From Pocillopora verrucosa (taxonomy: Eukaryota > Cnidaria > Anthozoa > Scleractinia > Pocilloporidae): 64,000 bases of DNA. Positions within the stretch are counted from its first letter, which is position 1; the number at the start of each line of letters is the position of its first letter. Both the position numbers and the translations under genes were made by a program. This document shows positions 35,484 through 49,400 of the stretch, in pieces. The stretch covers positions 18,923,719-18,987,718 of the forward strand of contig NC_089322.1 in the NCBI RefSeq assembly GCF_036669915.1, in the 5' to 3' direction. The notes under the pieces were generated by a model. It was not told the origin of the DNA and searched no databases. It was given only the letters and a program-made list of their open reading frames with translations.

Positions 35484-38400
35484 ATGGCCAACGGACAAGT
35501 TATTTCTGAGGAGAGTTCTTTCAAAAATGCGGATGGACAGAAAATTTTCGCAAAATATTGGAAAACAAGTGAGAAGAAACCAAGGTTAGAAATAATAATT
35601 TTGTATATTAGTTTCTAATCATGATTTTGAGTTCTGAACATCTTTTGTGGCGCAGCAAAAACGTCATTTTCTTGTCACTTTCGGTAGATAAAAAACACCT
35701 TAACGATTTGTTTTACTGTAAGCTTTGATCTGAAGCAAGTGTTCCAATTAGCTCGTCTGATCCTCTTGTTCGCTATGCAGCATAATGGTCAAAGAGAAGT
35801 TTCTGCCTTCTAATTAGATGTGTGCACCATACTAAATAGAAATAAAAGAAAAAGTTTCGAAAATTAAACAAGTTTCTAGTGTCCTTAATCCTTATCCTAT
35901 CTGTCCTCTCTTAGCGTTTCCGCTCTGACACGAAATGACCCTCTTACTTTTTAATTTAAAGCAAAGTTTAGAATCGACGTGGCAATTTCAGTCACACTAG
36001 TTTATTTTGAAGTGTGAATTGCTCAAACTCATAATAGCATGCAAAGGAGTTTTATGAATTCTCCAACGAACAACCACACGAAAGTATTTCGCACGCAAGT
36101 ATTTCTTTCTGTTCGCATATAAATGCAAGCAACAAGTGCTACATATGCAAATTTCACACCAAAGGTGTTCACGAATTTATTCATCAATAAAACAGTATAG
36201 AATTTTAGGATTACGTTAATTATGAGAAAGATATGCTGTCTCCGAAATAACACAATAACCATAAATTATTTTTGGCTTTCGATGGTTTTGCAACAATTTT
36301 CGTGATGAATGTTGTCGTGTTTACCAATATACGAGCTTTAGCGGTGGAAATGAGATACACTGACAGATGTGAGACATATCATGAATCTGAGCTTCATCAT
36401 CGACTTGAAGGCCACTCCCGTTTTGTACTAGCCGAAAACAAAAGAAACATTGTAATACTATGTACTTTTGTTTATATACAGGGCACTGATTTTCATCTGT
36501 CATGGTGTTGGAGAGCACTGCTCGCGTTATGAAAGACTGGGAAAAGCTTTGGCAGAGCGAGGCTATGTGGCTTTCACTCACGATCATGGTAAGAAATATA
36601 TATTTTCTTCTGGGGTGAAAGTATATGCAAGACAACTATCTTTCCTTCTCTTGTTGTACTTACCGAAAAATTTATTCGACCAGGCATGATCGAGCAAAGA
36701 TGGCTAGATATCCCTAAATTCGTTTTTGTGTACAGAAACTTAAAATAACAAAAGAAGCATGCAAGCTTAATCATGACGTCTTCACCCCTTCCATCTTATC
36801 AGCAGTATGCAAATTCTCCATACTGCTCTCTACAAATTTCTTAAGGTAATGACAAGAAGAATTTCTTTAACAATCAAGAGCATTAATTGTTATTTAGCAA
36901 TCAGTTGTTTTCTAATCTCATAACTTTCATGTTTGATTCAGAAGTGATTCTGTAGGGAGAACTTAGATGCTAGTCACTTGTACAGGTTAACACTAAACAG
37001 TCGTGCACAATTAACCCTTTAATTCCCAGAAGTGATCAACATGAAACTTCTTCCTATAATATCCTTACATTATCCACCAAACAGCTAATAAGAATATTCA
37101 AACTTATCAGGTAGAAGTTGTTGTCTTGATCTAGCACCAAATTCTCATAACTAATTTAAGAAATATGTGTAGCAGCTAGAGGGGAGAATTACCAATCAGA
37201 TCTTGGTTTTGCTAGGGGGAAGCCTGTCATAAAATAAATGTTATCATCAAGTTCTTCTATTTTTTTTTTTTTTAAGTTGGTCATGGCCATAGTGATGGAG
37301 AAAGAGTCCAAATCTCTAATTTTAACTTCTATATCAGAGATGTCTTTCAACACATTGATCAAGTTACAGCAACCCACTCTGGAATACCTGTGTTTATTTT
37401 TGGACACTCTATGGTGAGTGTTCTAATATGGTTATGGTTGCAAAATCTTGCACACTGGACAATGCTTTTGATTTATTTCTTTGGATAGAATTTGTAATAA
37501 TTTTGTCTGTATCTGTGGACAAATTATTACATTTTGAATTTTTTTCCTTTTTTCAGGGAGGAACAATAGCCATTCAGTCTGTTTTAGACAGACCTGATTT
37601 CTTTACAGGTGCAATTTTCAGTGCACCAAGTGTAAAGGCAGATCCAGCTGTGGCAACTGCTTGTTTGGTAAGAGACAATTCACAAAACTATAAAAAAAAG
37701 TGGTCTTCCCTTCCTTAGCTTCAATTTACTGTGGGTACCTAAACTTAGCATTATCATGGCAGCTAAACTTGTATAATGTTTCAAACAATTGGCTATTATT
37801 GTTTGTTGAAGGAGATGTATTTAACATCACAATTAATATCTAGTTTACAGCACTTTCAATCATTTTTAAAATTATTGGGTCAAAATTAAGTGAAATAATA
37901 GACTGGCACACATTATGGGTTTGACTGGTGATCAACGTCGGTCTTAAGATTTATTTAATATTTAGAAGCCTGGAGTTAAATGCCATTTACATTTTGTACT
38001 GCAGGTTTTCTTGGGGAAAATAGCGGCTTGGATTTTACCAGCCTTTCAGGTTATGCCACCAATTGATCCCTCAGTATTAAGTCGTGATCCTAAAGAGGTG
38101 GGTGTACACGATTTAATCTGCTTCAAACTAGCAGATATGATCTATGCTTTTCACTGAGTAGTAACTAAAAAAATGAATTAAAGATCAGCAAGAATTACTC
38201 AATTATTAAATTAATGTGGATCATCCTAATTGTAATCAGAAGTATCGTTTATTGTTAATACTTTTATATTCTAAATATGATTGATTTTGATCACCTAAAG
38301 GCTAAAAAATATGCAGATGACCCACTTAACTGGCATGGTGGATTAAAAGCGAGATGGACCAATGCCATTCTAAATACCATGGAAGACATTCAGAAAAATA

Positions 38401-38998
38401 TATCTGCCCTTAAGACGCCATTTTTTGTTGCCCATGGTGATGACGATCAACTTGTAAAGATTGACAGCTCAATCTTCCTAAACGAGAATTCTCCAAGTAA
38501 AGACAAGACATTCAAGGTAACATTCTGCGGGTCTTTCATATCAAGGGAATAGTAACTCTTCTTTTCAGAAAGTCTGAATAATGTTTAGCCCATGTTTAGC
38601 TCTCCATATTGTTCTCTGTACATGTCCTTGGCAAGGAGAATTTGTTTAATAATCAAAGCTTCTTAGGTTGGCAATCATCTCCTTTATTCTCATGATCTAA
38701 ATGAATGATTCAGCAGTATTACTCTTAAGAGAAATTTGATGCTGGTCACTCTAACAGTTTAAGGGGCTATGGGATATGTCTATCGATGTACAATAGCTAA
38801 CCTGAACATCAAAAAAGCATTTGATAGTTCAAAGTTATAACGTATTTAACTGATAGTGCAATACTTCTCTCCAATTCTAAGGTATACAAAGATTGCCGTC
38901 ATGAGATTTTGAATGAGCTGGAAGAAAGTGCAGCCATGTTCCTGAAAGACATTCTAGAGTGGATTGAACAAAGATTACCTGTAGTTTTGCAGATTTAA
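35484..38998 (+). CDS. MGLL: Monoglyceride lipase-like alpha/beta hydrolase, 7 exons
   Basis: Serine hydrolase that cleaves monoacylglycerols to glycerol and fatty acid, acting at membranes. Exons: 35484-35584, 36482-36588, 37277-37413, 37557-37667, 38005-38097, 38301-38516 and 38882-38998, giving 293 residues against about 303 in mammals. Oxyanion-side HGVGEHCSRYERL is at residues ~40-55 and DHVGHGHSDGERV follows. The nucleophile elbow GHSMGG is split across exons 3 and 4. The acid is probably in AHGDDDQLV and the histidine in YKDCRHEILNEL, positions matching the MGLL triad. An AATAAA at 39021-39026 follows the stop by about 20 bp. Paralogues within this hydrolase family are hard to separate, so the substrate is an inference. 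Confidence 0.88.
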
Positions 38999-39020
38999 TG
39001 TTTCAATTTGATATCATATC

Positions 39021-39026
39021 AATAAA
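39021..39026 (+). terminator. Polyadenylation signal of MGLL-like gene
   Basis: AATAAA 22 bp past the TAA stop, the nearest candidate signal. Confidence 0.5.
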
Positions 39027-40477
39027 CACCAAGCAATATTTTTAATAATTCAGTTGATGAGGCTTAATTTACAAACTCTGTGTTTTTTAAAGTTTACCAA
39101 TTCAATGAGGTATAAAATTTGTAATTGCAATATTATTATTTTAACGACTAATTTAGTAGCTAAACTTAAAGTTAACTACATTTCAATTGAAGAATAAATC
39201 CTGAATTATGGTAATTAAGCACAGCTATTAAATAACATCTGCACATTACATATTATTAAATGTTCCCTCCTTGTATAATACTTATGGTCAAAGTCTGTGA
39301 GTGGCTTGAAGGGAAAACACTCTTCAGTGAAGTTGTTTCAGTTACAGACCTTAATGAAGTTTTCAAGACAAAAATACAGTCACATTTACAACAGTTCTTT
39401 GCTTAACTGGGAAGGAACAATTATGCACAGTCCTGGTGTAGTTGTTCTTAGGTGTGCAGGGTTTTCTTACTTATGGGTTTAGAAACTGTACTTCAAGTCC
39501 TGTACTTAGATACAAATGAAAAGGAAAATTTGTTCATGAATCTAATCCATAACTGCAATGGATGGTGAAAAAACGTCTTCTATTTACCTCAAGTGTTACT
39601 TTCCTCCCCATTTCTCTCTTAAAATGGTAAATTAACACCTCAGTTTACAGTGTAATATAGTGTTAGTAACTTAAATAGCCTGGTTAATGTACCATGCTGG
39701 CTTAAAGTCAATCAAAACACTTAAGAGCTGAATAAAATATTGTGAGTCAGCCTCAGATTTTGCAACATTAAAAGGAAACACACACTTATGACAATTGATT
39801 ATTGATAGATGAGTTTAACATCAAAATATAAATTCTCCTTTGATGTTGTTCAATGTACCCTTGACCAAAAATAGGTCTTTGGTGACATACGCATTCAAAC
39901 AGAGAAGTACAGTGATTCATCTGTTGGAATTTCTATAGATTCAGCTTATTGAAGGCCCACTGTTCACACCAATCCCCATAAATATTTCAGTGAAAACACA
40001 CCTATTTGAAAGAGCTCTTCAAAACAGGAGAAATTTAAAAAGGGAATCTTATTTCCACAGATGGTGATGCATTTTGAATCTTTGGAAGCTTTCCATCAAA
40101 CTCATGAACAGAGACCAAAAACACCTTAAGATCTCCTAGAATTCTTACAGCTGACTTTTACCTTAAAGTTAAGCTACATGGTTTGATAGAAATAATTGAT
40201 TTAACAGCTACAGTATTCATTTGCGAAGGTGCTAGATATAGACCACAGACTGAAGAAGGTTACCTATTCATTCCTTAAGCCAGCAACCCACCTAGTGATT
40301 TTAGTGGCAAATGTGATTGCTGCGATTGGCATATAAAATTGCTGATATCTAGCATGTAAGACATCTTGACAGTGATTATCAACCATCGCTTTCATTGGTG
40401 AATAAAATCACCAGGTGTGTGCCAGGCTTTAAACACATTCTACAGTAAATTGCAATCAATATTTCAATACTTAAAGA
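39027..40477. other. Convergent intergenic region MGLL-GH20
   Basis: About 1.4 kb of AT-rich sequence with no coding or RNA signal recognised; presumably holds the 3' UTR of the minus-strand GH20 gene. Confidence 0.5.
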
Positions 40478-43400
40478 TTAAGGGTGTGGATAGGATTGTC
40501 CACACCTGCTAAGATAGTCACACTTGCATCCCAAAGGACATGTAAGAATTCCACGTTCAATCATTCTCTGGAATGAAAAAAATAATCAGAAAAATTATAA
40601 TTTTACTGACAAATTATTTGATTCCCAATGCTGCTGACTTAAACAAAATGAAAAAAAATTTAGACCTATCCTGTTTCTGTCTAACATTGAAAACCCATTT
40701 TATAGAACAATGCAAACAATGACTGTCCTTTCTTATACATGAATATAACTTAATTCAATTGATTAAATCTCCGATGTCTCTTTACATGAGGCTATTCCTT
40801 AACCCTTTACCACCTGACATCAGTATCAATATTCTCCATTCTATTCACCAAACATTTCCCAAGGTACTGACAAAGAGAATTTGTTTAATAATCACAAGTT
40901 GCTTTAGTTGGTGATCACTTCCTTTATTCTCATGACCTTGATGTTTGATTCAAGGGTAATTTTGTTAGGAGAAATTAGATGCTGGTCACTCTTAGGGGTT
41001 AAAGGGTTAAATGATTTCTGTGACTGATGCACACACACACCCAAAGCCACAAAACATTGCCTGACCTTGTGTTGACTATCCACTCTCATCTGAAACTCTG
41101 GGCTGTCAGGTTTCAAGTCTGCCTGATAATTCCAAAAAGAGCCAGCACCAACAATGGCTCTGGGCCAAATCTGAAAAAATTATCAAATATTCAATTTTAG
41201 TAATATTAAAATTGATCTTAGTAACTAATAGTTTTATGATGTAGCCAACACATACCACTTATCGCATGGTGCTCACTGGAGCCTCATTCCATAGAACTTT
41301 AATTTGCAGACTCAAACTCAATTGCCTTGCATGTCTCAGCTTCTTGAACTCAAAGCTTTTTCCCTTTCAATCATTTTCCTCTCAGCTGACTTAAAACTTT
41401 CTGCTATTTTACACTGGAATTTTTTACTTTTTGAATCAGCAGGGTTCTACCATGTACTTTAAAGTCCTTTTGTTGGAGGTGCACTTTGAAATTTGACAAA
41501 TAGTAGGGGGGTTATTTAATTAGGATGGACTAGCATCACATTCAGTAGGATTACCAAATGAATGCAGAACTTGATGTTAACTGACAAGAATGTAGTATTT
41601 GTATTAGAGTACTGTAAAAGTTTATAACGACATAAATTTAAAAATAATCAAAATATATAAGCTATACTAATGAACATGAAATATTACATGCCTCTGATTG
41701 GCTGAAATCGAGTGCATTCTTATGTTACATATAAGTGCAAAGTTAAAACAGAAGTGCAAAATTGTAACACAGGTGCAATTTACAAATAGTGTTCACAAAT
41801 TTTCAAAATTTTGTCTGTCTTGACTTTATGTGATGTTTTTTCATACTACACTATTGACAAGTAATAACACGATTTCTCTGCAATTTGGTGTAATATGCAC
41901 TTGTAAACTTTTCAAAGACTACAAATTGCAACTGCCCTAAGGGCTTGTGCAATTTTGTTATCTTTGAAAAATTTATTTGTACTCATGTATTTACACCAAA
42001 TTGCACTGACTGGATAGACAAAGGACTGTTGTGCAGTTCTAAAAACTGTTTACAGACAGTAACTAATAATTATAATATGATTCATACTTACAATGCCACT
42101 GACTGATTCAGTAAACTGGGAATCAGCATCTGGCCCATACATCCACCAAGCAACAGGTTTAGCCCTTTTGTACAAAAAACACTCAGACACAAAGCAGTAA
42201 TCATCTGTCCACATTGCCATTTCACCACCAAGGAGCATTGTCTGTTCATCAGGGTTTAACTATCACATGAACAAAATTAATACCACGCAGGTTGAGTGCT
42301 GTGAATAACATGCACAGCGCATAGAGAAAGGCATTAAGGTTAGGGATATTGTAACGTTTGAACATTTTTCTTGGGTATTTCAGTAATTTTTATCTTGAAT
42401 GGCAGTACTGCAGTATTCTCCAAACTTGCAAGATGGGGTTCTTTTCGCATTTTGGACAGTGTTAAAAATTATCCTACTAGTCCTCTACTATTTCCTGAGC
42501 CTTTTCCAATTTCAAATTGTTTCAGAATCAGGCTGAAGTTGATGATTACACAAGATATTGTTCATAAAAAAATTCTTAACTGTTGTTTTCTATTTTATGT
42601 GCTCTAAGTGTTATATACACACAGAGTTACTGGCTTTGGTGTGACATCAAGTTTCAACTAGTTATTGAAGTATCGCAGCTGTATTTAGCAATTTTCTTTT
42701 GCAACATTGCCGTATTTGCTAAATGTTTTACGGTATTGCAGAGTTCACAACCCCCCAATATTCTCCTCTGTATGTAGTCCATCATTGATACTTAGGGTCT
42801 ATCCCACGTTCCAAATGCAAAAAGTAACTAATTGTTAATTGCTAATTATATACTGCCACTGGTCAGTTTTCAGTAACTCTTTCACCCCTTACTGTAACAA
42901 GCATGTAAATTCTAATTACAGTATCACCCCCTGAATACAAAATCACAGTCATGAGAATACAAAAAATGATCACCAAATTAAGGGGTCTGTTAAACAAATT
43001 CTCTTTGCTAGTTCCAGTTTGAACTGTATAGAGACAGTATAGAGAATAATTATACCGATGGTCTAATGAAAAGGGTAAAAGGCCAACACCTATTTTATTG
43101 GGTTGAAAGTGTAACAGAGTCTCTTGGCTGTGAGCAAAACAAATTGATGTACTGGATGTCTTTTTGACTGGCAGCCAAGCACACATGTACAAACCCTTCA
43201 ACTACCATGAAATTCTCCCAACTGACTACTATACATTTCCTTATAACTACAACAGGAGAATCTGGTTCTTTAATGAAGATGTCTCCTTGCTGATGACCTT
43301 GTCTCTTGTCATAGACAGTTTCCAGGATAACATGTTTGAATAGCAAGGAGAAACTGCAAGTGAATCACCTCTAAAATTTTTACAAAGGGTCGACCACACG

Positions 43401-46400
43401 ATTTCCATGTCTCTCATGATGGAAAAAGCATGAAACAAGATTTTAAAAATTCAGCACTTACTCCTGTTGCAATGTCAGTCCATGACACACTCGCATTAGA
43501 AATATAATTCAGGTAAAAGTGATTCATCAATGCATTTACCCTAAATAAAAATACAAATGAAAAAGATTAAATCAGACAACATACCCTATGCATGGTCAAC
43601 CACTCTGTGAGTTTACCAATAAATACAAATATAGGTAATGGATAAAGTGCTAATGCTCGCAACTTCAGCTTGGTAACTCTTTGTGGTGACCAATTTACAT
43701 TATCAACTCAGTTAATTATGATCAAATTACCCTGTTATACTCTCTCACTGACGCAGCACCACAGTATCTTTTCAACTTACCCCCTTTATTCATTTGTCAG
43801 TTAGTCAGTCAGACAATCAGGCAGACAGTCAGTCAGTCAGTCCTACAGAGAGTCAGTTAGACACTCTGCCCGTCAGAGATTTAGTCAGCCAGTTAGACTG
43901 TCATCAGACAAATCAATCACCTCATCCAGTCAGTGAACCAATCAGTCACCTATCCATGCAAGGAATTGATACATTAGTCAGCCAGCTGGCAAGTCAGTCA
44001 CTCTCACTATCTTCCAAAGCTTTCAGTTGGATTTTGACAAAAAATACTCTGCAACAGTACACCACACGACAATTTAAAAACATCCATTATTATTGTTTTC
44101 ATCTGCTTACACTTGAAATCCTTAATCTACAAGAGTTTTCAATGATACATCTTTCCAAGCTTGTAACACTGTTCCATTTACTGCCTAAAAAATTTAAAAA
44201 AACCAAAGACAGTGCATTGATCATAATACTACATGAAACTCAGTCAGCAATGAAAGCTCTTTTAAATTTGTAATAAAGATCACATATTCTTTTTTTTTGT
44301 GACAACCTAATCCTCAGAGGATTGGAAAATAAGTTTTGGGTGCACTTGCCGAGGTTAATAATAATTAAAAGGGTGATGACTCAATCTAACAAGCAAACTA
44401 TCCAATCAGTATGCATAAAAAGTACTATTTACCTGCGTGGTATAAATTAAATCATTAGTAATATTGAATAATTAATTAAAAATAACTTGCATTAAATGTA
44501 ACTTATTTCCATCATTCAATACTACCCATAACGAGTGTTAAATTATCAACTCACAGCAGCTGTTGATAATAGTGCTTCCTGCCAAGCATATGGTGTCTTG
44601 CCTTTCTGTTGAAGAAATTTGAGCAAATCCTGTTCTAACTCCTTGGTTTCTGCATCAAAGTGAAAAAAAAAATTTAATGCTGGTCCTTGCATGGAAGAAC
44701 AACTTTTGGTAACTCTTGAGCACTCAAATTATTCCATAATTTGGTTTTATCTTATCTCATTCTGCACATGTTCTAGAAGACTTGTGTCACCCTCTTATTT
44801 AGCTGAGGAGATACAGATGTGTACAAGACTAAAACCAGCCAGAATTCAATCAAACATTTTCCCCTGCACTTCAGGCAATTTGCTTGTTTGTACTTTCATT
44901 GATTTCTTAATGGTTTTGAGCAATAATTTCCCCTGTCTTGCTGTGAGCAGATCTGATCTCATTTTGGTTTTGGTTTAACCCTTTACTCCCTAACATCAGA
45001 ATGCATATTCTCCATACTACTCCCTAGACATTTCCTAGAGTTCTGACAAGGAGAATTTGTTCAACAATCAAGAGCTTCTTTAGTTGGTGATCATTTCCTT
45101 TATTCTCATGACCTTAATGTTTGATTCAGGAGTGATGTTATAAGGAGAAATTAGATGTTAGTCACTCTTAGAGGTTAAAGGTTAAAGGTTAAAACAAAAC
45201 TCAATCAAAAATTCTCCCAGATAAGTATATAAGGTTTGGGAAAGGTGCACCAGTTTACTTTCTCCATGTTCAGCTCTAATTGAGTTGGTGGCTATTTCTC
45301 GATAAAATCATTTCAACCTTTACTTATTTCTTGCTAGTAAAGAGACAATGGATGTCATTTGGCAGCAAAGTGATATGAAATTTGGTACTCATCATTAAAA
45401 ACATTTGAATATTTCAGATTGCAATTTTTCTGTATTGAAGCACTAGGTTTTGTGGATGATAAATTAAAATTCACTTCATCGCAGTGTCCCTCTCAGAATT
45501 TACAAAGCAGAGGCAATTGAGGTCCTGTATGTAACCCTAAAAACCCTAAAATCAGTATTCATATTCTCCCCTACTGTTCACTATAAATTTCTAAGTTGCT
45601 GACAGGGAGAATTTGTTTCCCAATCATTTTTGGTTGACGATCATTTCCTTTATTCTCACAACTAAATGTTTGATTCAGGGTTGATGTTGTAAGGAGAAAT
45701 TAGATGCTGGTCACTCTTCAGGGTGAAAGGATTAACAAATAACATTGATTTCATTTATCCTTGGACCTGTCAACACTTAGTGTGACTGTTCAACAGACTT
45801 ACTTTCCATAGTACACACAGATGTAGTTATAACTTCATCCAAACCAAGATGAAAGTACTGATCAGGAAATAGCGTCATCATTTCTTCAAGAATGCCTTTC
45901 ATTGTGTTCACTGTAACTCCCTAGACAAGATGAAGATGGTGCTTATATAAATCATATAGCAACTACCCTAAACACTAAGCAAATCACTGTCTCCTAGAAG
46001 ATTCACTGAATCGACTTCTTGTCATAGGGATTTTTTTTTTGTTTTTTACTATAAAAGAGAATGGGGAGCAAGCCCCACACTCCTAAGAAACTCTGTTTTG
46101 GTTTTACATGATTTAAATGTAAGATAGGGGGATGTGGCAGGGAAGGGGGATGTGGCAGGGGAGGGGGGATGTGGCAGGGGAGGGGGGATGTGACAGGGGA
46201 GGGGGGATGTGGCAAGATAGGTGGATGTGGCAGGGAAGGGGGATGTGGCGGGGGAGGGGGGATGTGGCTGGGGACTGGAGATGTGGCAGGGGAGGGGGAA
46301 GTGGCAGGGGAGGGGAGATGCGGCAGGGGAGGGGGATGTGGTAGGGGAGGGGGGATGTGGCAGGGGAGGGGGGATGTGGCGGGGGAGGGGGGATGTGGCA

Positions 46401-49400
46401 GGGGAATGGAGATGTGGCAGGGGAGGGGGAAGTGGCAGGGGAGGGGAGATGTGGCAGGGAAGGGGGGATGTGGCAGGGGAGGGGGGATGTGGGAAGGGGA
46501 GGGGGGAAGTGGCAGGGGAGAGGGAATGTTAACCAATATTTATTGCACTCAAGGACAGAAATTTGTGATAACAGTATTCTAGCTAACTTACCTCAGGATC
46601 ATTGTAAAGCTCAATGTATCCTATTGAGTTATTGCAGAAATATAACCCTTTAGTCTTGTTCTGTAGGCCTATCATTCCAAGGACATGGAATCTAAAGGTT
46701 AAATAATGAGCTTGTCTATTAATAACAATCAAATGGTGATAAAGATCATTTTTTTAAACATAGGGCTATTGATATAAGTGTTAACTATTTCAGACAGAAC
46801 CAAAAATCACTTCAATCTGTTTGTTTCTTACTAACAGTAATTCATTCAACAGCTTTAAAATAAGTCAAAATTAGTAAGACCGAAAGCAACTCACATTATA
46901 CTTATCAAAAAAAGTTAGTGCAATGTTAAGGAAGAAAAACTCTGAATTCCAATTTGTTTGTATTGAACCTGTGTAAGGCCAGGAAACACTGCTAATGATA
47001 CTCACAGAGAACGTGTCAGATGACCTTTCAGAAACAAATTAAAAATAATACAAAAATTAGAGACAGATCTAATCTCTTGAATAATATCAAGGAGACTTCA
47101 TATCTTACGCTGATTCCACTTCCGGAATTACTCTTATTCCTCTGTCAGCAGCATAAGATACCAGTGATTTTACTTGTTCTTGGGAGTAAAACTGACTCTC
47201 GTTGTTTCTTAAATCTGGATAGCTAAAAGTTAAAAAAAAAAATGCGAACTGCATGTTGAACAGCAACAAAGATCTATCTACATGACTTAGACAAAATAAT
47301 TTTGGGTGGCATGGCCACAAGTAGAAAAGTACTTTACAGCAGCTTGACAACCTGTGTTCAGAGGTCATCATCACAAAAAAATGAAAGAGAAAAAGTCTAC
47401 AGAGGCATAAGTCATATATTAAATTAAAGTGCAATATTGCTGTCTGCATTTAGGTCACTTACAGCTTGCTTTCAACACTGAATCGACAGAAGTCTGCAAA
47501 ATGGAAGTGCAAAACATTTAACTTGACAGAGCTCATGCCATCCAGAATATTATACAGAAGTTCAAGGGGAAAATATCTGCGCCTAAGACAAAGAACAATA
47601 CCAGAGTAAGATTGAACATACATGTAAGTCAAAGTCAGCAGATATGATGTCCTAGCTACAAGCTAAAATAATTATTATAGGTAGGGATTCACAGTATTCC
47701 ACGTTCTCAATGATTGTGACTCTATGTCCATGTATGTTTGACAAAGCAACCAAAATACAGTGTAACTTTCTCAAGACTCAACTTTTTTTTATCATTTCTT
47801 ATCTAAAAATTAAGTTTTCCAAAATTTGAGTGACTAAACTTGAGGTGTGGTTTATCTACAAGTGCAGCTTATGGGCTAGTGTTTGCAGTTCCTGACTGTG
47901 CCTTCCTAATTTTATCATTACAATGATGTATTTTTGTTAATCATTAATAACTTATAAAGAGTACAAATTGAAAAAAAAATAATCTTTTGACTGAATTTAA
48001 CCCTTTAACTCCCAGAAGTGATTAACATGAAACTTCCCCGTATAATATACATACATTATTCAGCAAACAGGTTATGAGAATGTTCAAAGTCATCAGGTAG
48101 AAGCTGCTATCTTGATCTAGCACCAAGTTCTCATAATTAATTTACAAGCAAATGTGTAGCAACTAAAGGGGAGAATTAACAATCAGATCTTGGGAGTTTA
48201 AGTGTTAAAGCTCTTAAACTATTTGCAGCACTGGATTTGTACAATAAGGTATTATCCAATGAAAAAATTGCTGTAAAATGATAAGCACTAAACTTTGAAC
48301 ATTTACCCAGCATCTAGCATGAGGCCTCTGTGTACATATCTGGGTTCATCATCAATCGTCACATCACTATTTATTATATTTCCATTTTCAATCAGCTGGG
48401 TGAATGTTTCCAACCCATACCTGCAAGGATAATTGTATAAAAAAGGTATTGGACCAAAGTAGACAACTTTTATTTCAAACTGATAAGGAACATACAGATC
48501 ATGCGGTTCTTGCTTCGTGACCAGCATCTAATTTCTCCTTACAGTAATGCTGCTGGATCATTCATTAAGATCATGAGAATGAAGAAAGTGATTGCCAACC
48601 TAAGAGGCTTTGATTGTTACATGAATTCTCCTTTTCAATACCAAAGGACAAGTGTAGAGAAGAGTATCAAGAATATGGAAACTGATGTTAGGGTTAAAAA
48701 CCCATGAATGATCTCGAGGGGTGTCACAAAGAAGGCTCATTCTCTTAAACTAGTGAAAACTCTTAAAGATCAAAGGCATTCAGGAAACAATTTCTTATTG
48801 CCACCAATAGGGGTCTGGTTATCAAAGTTAGCCCTGTCTGTGGCATGAATGCTGAGCTTCACCCACTTCAGCCCAATGCTCAATGCAACCAACTGAGCCT
48901 ATCAGTATGTATGCTATCTAGTACAGGTAATTTCTCTTTTTGATAGTTGTTTCTATCACTGGGGATATATAATATATACAGACTTAAAAAACGCACTTAC
49001 AATGCTCCATAAGGCGTTTTGGCTTCTATGTTTGCCTGGCCATTGCTGATGTTCAACATATACCAGTAGGAGGTGTCAACGCGTAAAACTTCTTCATCAC
49101 TACGCACATTCAACACGAGTTCACTCAACTTTTCACTTTTTCCACTCGGATTCTGCATATGATTTCCTCCAATTTGCCGCAATATTATTTCCAAATATCG
49201 TGTTATTCCGCGTTTCACGACACCCGAGCTTGACGATGTCTGAATAACGAAAGCTGGAGAAATTACAAGAGGCGGTCCGGAGCTTATCACCGAAGCTGGA
49301 AGAGGCCATAACGTGTTTGAAACAGCATCAGGTGTAGGAATTCTTTCGGACAGTTGATCACTCGATCGTTTCAAGGAAGCGCACAAAGGTCCAACTACAG

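Noticed and set aside
43794-44273. 159-codon Ser/Gln-rich plus-strand frame
   Set aside because: Produced by the CAGT-rich tract and then antisense to the GH20 exon at 44111-44184.
46003-46582. Long proline-rich (minus) and glycine-rich (plus) open frames
   Set aside because: They are translations of the G-rich minisatellite in several frames; no start context, splice sites or conserved domain.
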